DNA of 33,876 bases from Azospirillum isscasi (GTDB taxonomy: Bacteria; Pseudomonadota; Alphaproteobacteria; Azospirillales; Azospirillaceae): the NCBI RefSeq assembly GCF_030849505.1, contig NZ_JAUJFI010000054.1:1-33876 (forward strand), read 5' to 3'. Each line of letters begins with the position of its first letter. Within the stretch, counting starts at the first letter, position 1. Positions 30,723 through 33,876 of this stretch are shown piece by piece. Position numbers and translations under genes: made by a program. The notes under the pieces were generated by a model. It made no database searches and was not told the DNA's origin. It was given only the letters and a program-made list of their open reading frames with translations.

Positions 30723-30869
30723 CGGGGTTGCTCGGAGCCTTAACGGTTGGGGCGGATGATTTTGCTCATTCGACCCATCGGGAGAAAAGCGATTTCAGCA
30801 TGCCGCCTGCGCATGCATCCGCAAGCCGTCATGGCGGGCGGGGATGGCCAACACAGGAAAGACAGGACG
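30723..30869. promoter_or_regulatory. Divergent regulatory region of the Lrp and cds1-like genes
   Basis: The 147-bp gap contains a small AT-rich patch with ATGA-TTTTGC-TCAT (about 30756-30769), a weak inverted repeat that could be an Lrp operator. AGGAAA at 30855-30860 is the likely ribosome site of the rightward gene. Confidence 0.4.
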
Positions 30870-32021
30870 ATGACCGCTTCCGCGCAGACCGTGACGCTTC
30901 CGCCCGGCGCCGGTCCGATCCTTCAACCCCTCCGCCTCGATTTCACCCCGCTGCCCGCGGCCACCGACCGCGACTGGACCCGGCGGGCCATCGGGGTGCT
31001 GGAAACCGAGGCGGCGCGGTCGCCCGACACGCCGCTGCTGACGCTCGATGTCCCGGAACTGCCCGGCATCGACATTTACCTGAAGGACGAATCCACCCAC
31101 CCCACCGGCAGCCTGAAGCACCGCGTCGCGCGGTCGCTGCTGCTGTTCGCCATCTGCAACGGGCGGATCGGCGAGGGCACGCCGGTGATCGAGGCGTCGT
31201 CGGGGTCCACCGCGGTTTCGGAAGCCTATTTCGCCCGGATGCTCGGCCTGCCTTTCCACGCGGTGATGCCGCGCGGCACGTCGGACGAGAAGGTCGCGGC
31301 CATCGAAAGCCACGGCGGGCGCTGCCATTTCGTTGAGTCTTCCAAGGCCATCTACGCCGAGGCGGCGGGTCTGGCGGCGCGGCTCGGCGGGGTCTATCTC
31401 GACCAGTTCACCTACGCGGAGCGGGCGACCGACTGGCGGACCGGCAACATCGCCCAGTCGATCTTCGGCCAGATGCGCGGCCAGCGCCACCCGGTGCCGG
31501 ACTGGATCGTGATGAGCGCCGGCACCGGCGGCACCGCCGCCACCATCGGGCGCCACATCCGCTACCGCCACCTGCCGACCCGGCTGTGCGTCCCCGACGC
31601 CGAGCATTCGGTCTTCTACGACAGCTTCGTCAACCGCGACGCCGCCATCACCTGCGAGCGCGGGTCACGGATCGAGGGCATCGGGCGGCCCCGCGTCGAG
31701 CCGTCCTTCATCCCCGAGGTCGTCGATCAGATGATCAAGGTGCCCGACGTGGCGTCTCTGGCGGCGATGCGGGTGCTGTCGCGGCGGCTGGGCCGGAGGG
31801 TCGGCGCGTCCACCGGGACCAACTTCTTCGGGCTGTGCTGGATCGCCGGACGGATGCGCGACGCCGGGCGCGCCGGTTCGCTGGTGACGCTGATCTGCGA
31901 TTCCGGCGAGCGCTACCGCAACACCTACCATGACGACGCCTGGATGGAGCGGGCCGGTTTCGACACCGCCGCCGACGAGGCGCGGATCGACGCCTTCCTT
32001 CAGGGCGGTCCGCCCCTCTGA
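30870..32021 (+). CDS. PLP-dependent L-cysteine desulfhydrase (Cds1-type)
   Basis: This 383-residue fold-type II PLP enzyme related to cysteine synthase is closest in pattern to the Cds1 group (Mycobacterium tuberculosis Rv3684). IYLKDESTHPTGSLKHRVARSLLLFAICNG carries the PLP lysine (Lys83), followed by the Asn-free loop EASSGSTAVSEAYFARMLGLPFHAVMP and the phosphate-binding GTGGTAATIG. Cds1 enzymes break L-cysteine into hydrogen sulfide, pyruvate and ammonia. The C-terminal TLICDSGERYRNTYHDDAWM is typical of the group. The ATG at 30870 was chosen for AGGAAA nine bases upstream; the frame opens earlier at 30747 but crosses the promoter region. The divergent Lrp gene suggests cysteine-induced expression. 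Confidence 0.88.
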   Translation: MTASAQTVTLPPGAGPILQPLRLDFTPLPAATDRDWTRRAIGVLETEAARSPDTPLLTLDVPELPGIDIYLKDESTHPTGSLKHRVARSLLLFAICNGRIGEGTPVIEASSGSTAVSEAYFARMLGLPFHAVMPRGTSDEKVAAIESHGGRCHFVESSKAIYAEAAGLAARLGGVYLDQFTYAERATDWRTGNIAQSIFGQMRGQRHPVPDWIVMSAGTGGTAATIGRHIRYRHLPTRLCVPDAEHSVFYDSFVNRDAAITCERGSRIEGIGRPRVEPSFIPEVVDQMIKVPDVASLAAMRVLSRRLGRRVGASTGTNFFGLCWIAGRMRDAGRAGSLVTLICDSGERYRNTYHDDAWMERAGFDTAADEARIDAFLQGGPPL

Positions 32022-32071
32022 AGCCGGGATGAGCGCCTAAAAGCCGACGCGAATCGCCCGGGCGGCCCGCC

Positions 32072-32326
32072 TCACGTCGCGAGCAGCTCCTCCATTGGCG
32101 TCCGGTCTTTCGCCAGCAGCCCGGCGAGCAGGGGCTCGTCCGCAGGCGCGTGGATCGGCAGGGGCGAGGCCAGAAGAAGCTGGAGAACCGCCGTGTGGAC
32201 GGAACGGCACCCTCCCATGTCGATCCCCGTGGGGGTGCCGGACTGCAACAGTTCCAAAAGGCGCTCGGCCTCCTCCACCGGGCAGGCGCCTTCCAGCCGG
32301 ATGGTGGTTCCTTCGAGGCGGATCAT
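32072..32326 (-). CDS. Small STAS-like chemotaxis protein
   Basis: This 84-residue protein (MIRLEGTTIRLEGACPVEEAERLLELLQSG, then GIDMGGCRSVHTAVLQLLLAS and EPLLAGLLA) has the strand-helix-strand-helix pattern of a STAS domain. The segment GGCRSVHTAVLQLL sits where anti-sigma-factor antagonists carry the phosphorylatable Ser/Thr loop, with Ser40 or Thr43 as possible sites. The start overlaps the cheA stop by 4 bp (ATGA at 32323-32326), so it is translated with CheA. Its role in the signalling pathway is not known from sequence; small STAS proteins occur in several chemotaxis operons. Confidence 0.75.
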   Translation of the reverse strand: MIRLEGTTIRLEGACPVEEAERLLELLQSGTPTGIDMGGCRSVHTAVLQLLLASPLPIHAPADEPLLAGLLAKDRTPMEELLAT

Positions 32327-33876
32327 TCCACAATCTCCTTCAGGTTCATGACCAGCAGCACCCGCCCGTCGCCCAGCAACGCGGCGCCCAGATAGCCCGG
32401 CATCCCGGCCAGCGGGCCGTCCAGCGGCTTCACGATGACCTCCATCCCCTCGCCGAAGGCTTCGATGGCAAGGCCGACCGGCTGCTTGTCGACGCGCACG
32501 ACCAGAACGGCGATCTCCTCGCTCCCGGCCTTGGGCGGCAGGCCGAGCAGGCGGTCCAGATGCACCAGCGGGATGATGCGGTCGCGCAGCAGGAAGGCTT
32601 CCTTGTCCTTGATCGCCACCACGTCGGCGCGGGGGATGCGCACCGTCTCGGCGATCTCGTCCATGGGGATGCCGAACTGCTGGCCCGACACCTCCAGCGT
32701 CATCACCCGCGTGACCGCCATGCTGAGCGGCAGGTGCAGGCTGACCGTCGTGCCGGCGCCGGTGACGCTGGTCAGCTCCACCCGCCCGCCGGTCTTCTCG
32801 ATGGCGGTGCGCACGGCGTCCATGCCGACGCCGCGCCCGCTGACGTCGGTCACCGCGGCGGCGGTGGAGAAGCCCGCGGCGAAGATGAGGTTGATCGCCT
32901 CCCCGTCGCTCATCCGCTGGGCGGCGTCGCGGTCCATCAGGCCCTTTTCCACCGCCTTCTCCCGCATCACGGCGGGGTCGATGCCGCGCCCGTCGTCGCT
33001 GATGCGGATGATGACCTGATCGTTGTCCTGGCTGGCCGCCAGGGTCAGGCGGGAGGTGTCCGGCTTGCCGGCGGCGGCGCGGTCGGTCTCGATCCCATGG
33101 TCCAGGCTGTTGCGCACCAGATGCAGGATCGGTTCGAACAGGTTCTCGATGACCGTCTTGTCGGCCTGGGTGTCCTCGCCCTCGATCACCAGATCGACGT
33201 GCTTGTTCAGTTTGCGCGACAGGTCGCGGACCAGCCGGGGAAAGCGCTGGAACACCGTGGACACCGGCAGCATCCGCACCTGCATGATGCTGTTGCGCAG
33301 CTCCAGCGCGATGCGGTCGATGACGGCGTGCTGCTCCTTGATCTCGCGCGCCATCTCGCGGGAACCGTAGACGTTCTCCGCCCGGCGGGCCAGGAAGGGC
33401 AGGCCGTTCTTGGCCACCACCAGTTCGCCGATCAGATTCATCAGCGCGTCGATCCGGCCCTGGTCCACGCGCAGAACGGTGGAGGGCCGGTCGCCCCCGT
33501 CGTGCGGCGCCGCGCCCCCGCTGCCGTTTCCGCTGCCGTTTCCGGCGGCCTGGACCGGCGCCGCGGCCTTCGCCGCCGTGGCTTTCGCCGCCGCGGTGGA
33601 GGACGCCGCCTGGACGGGGGGCTTGCGGAGGGCCGGGGCCTTTCTGGCGGGCGGCGGGGCCGGCGGGGCCAGAACCTCGGCGATGGCATCGAGCAGCGGC
33701 TTGGCGGTGCCGGCGTCCAGGGCGGTGTCGCCGGCCCGCAGCATCCGTTCGGCGTCGCTCCCGCGCCCGCTGAAGCGCAGGGCGTTGGCCGCCACCTTGG
33801 CGGCGGGGGAGGAGAACCACGGCGCGACGCTGGCCCGCAGCCTCGCCGCGCTGGTGGGGAGTTTTCTGCTGCCCAT
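32323..33876 (-). CDS. cheA: Chemotaxis histidine kinase CheA, 3' part
   Basis: The 517 residues visible run off the right edge. From the left they cover a helical segment and a long Pro/Ala/Lys-rich linker (about 70-135), the dimerisation domain (VDQGRIDALMNLIGELVVAKNGLPFLARRAENVYGSREMA), the kinase domain (NLFEPILHLVRNSLDHGIE, DDGRGID, GRGVGMDAVRTAIEKTGG, GAGTTVSLHLPLSMAVTRVM) and the CheW-like domain (GQQFGIPMDEIAETVRIP to the end). The N-terminal HPt domain with the phosphorylated His should lie beyond the edge, so the ATG at 33876 is probably internal. CheA receives signals from chemoreceptors and phosphorylates CheY/CheB. Confidence 0.95.
   Translation of the reverse strand: MGSRKLPTSAARLRASVAPWFSSPAAKVAANALRFSGRGSDAERMLRAGDTALDAGTAKPLLDAIAEVLAPPAPPPARKAPALRKPPVQAASSTAAAKATAAKAAAPVQAAGNGSGNGSGGAAPHDGGDRPSTVLRVDQGRIDALMNLIGELVVAKNGLPFLARRAENVYGSREMAREIKEQHAVIDRIALELRNSIMQVRMLPVSTVFQRFPRLVRDLSRKLNKHVDLVIEGEDTQADKTVIENLFEPILHLVRNSLDHGIETDRAAAGKPDTSRLTLAASQDNDQVIIRISDDGRGIDPAVMREKAVEKGLMDRDAAQRMSDGEAINLIFAAGFSTAAAVTDVSGRGVGMDAVRTAIEKTGGRVELTSVTGAGTTVSLHLPLSMAVTRVMTLEVSGQQFGIPMDEIAETVRIPRADVVAIKDKEAFLLRDRIIPLVHLDRLLGLPPKAGSEEIAVLVVRVDKQPVGLAIEAFGEGMEVIVKPLDGPLAGMPGYLGAALLGDGRVLLVMNLKEIVE

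Noticed and set aside
1..33876. Transposons, CRISPR arrays, tRNA or rRNA genes
   Set aside because: None was seen: no transposase or integrase reading frame, no regular spacer-repeat array, and no tRNA-like cloverleaf recognised.

Overview
The window looks like part of a secondary replicon (chromid or megaplasmid) of a motile, very GC-rich alphaproteobacterium. Azospirillum or a close Rhodospirillales relative is my best guess. This is inferred from gene families, codon use and replicon layout, because the window contains no rRNA or tRNA marker. Two parts of a plasmid-type maintenance system lie about 24 kb apart. The first is an iteron origin with an RPA-family RepA initiator (3188-4680) and a divergent pair of replication-accessory genes (5151-6816). 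The second is a parA-parB operon (28023-29892) followed directly by two parS-like palindromes (29896-29971).

Layout from left to right. At 1-834 are the tail of a TRAP-transporter large permease and a TerC/YjbE membrane protein, separated by a triple-copy inverted repeat. A chemoreceptor follows (919-3111), convergent with repA. At 4151-5150 is the origin: six clear 17-bp iterons in two opposed groups, embedded in a dense cluster of GANTC sites (the CcrM methylation target), plus a strong hairpin. The replication-accessory pair comes next, then a FixL-like hybrid histidine kinase (6919-9564), a small membrane protein and a gamma-glutamylcyclotransferase-like protein.

A six-gene flagellar operon reads leftward from 16484 to 10699: flgE, flgK, flgL, flgI, a rod-binding FlgJ/CheL-type gene and a FlgN-like gene. 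A candidate sigma-54 promoter lies just ahead of flgE. From 16723 to 25358 is a mosaic of short units: a double cold-shock-domain protein, several unrecognised proteins, a LysR regulator divergent from a YeiH-type transporter, an orphan Ada methylphosphotriester domain, a secreted four-repeat protein, a HAD phosphatase and a FemAB-like acyltransferase. A 761-residue protein joining methyltransferase, glycosyltransferase and FkbM methyltransferase domains (25465-27750) precedes the partition locus. The right end has an Lrp-family regulator divergent from a Cds1-type cysteine desulfhydrase, then a STAS protein overlapped with the 3' part of cheA, which runs off the window.

The most interesting features are the GANTC-rich opposed-iteron origin with its accessory gene pair, the compact inverted parS locus, the predicted haem-PAS kinase, the three-domain glycan enzyme, the secreted repeat protein and the orphan Ada domain. 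All domain and motif calls come from reading the sequence; no database search was run.
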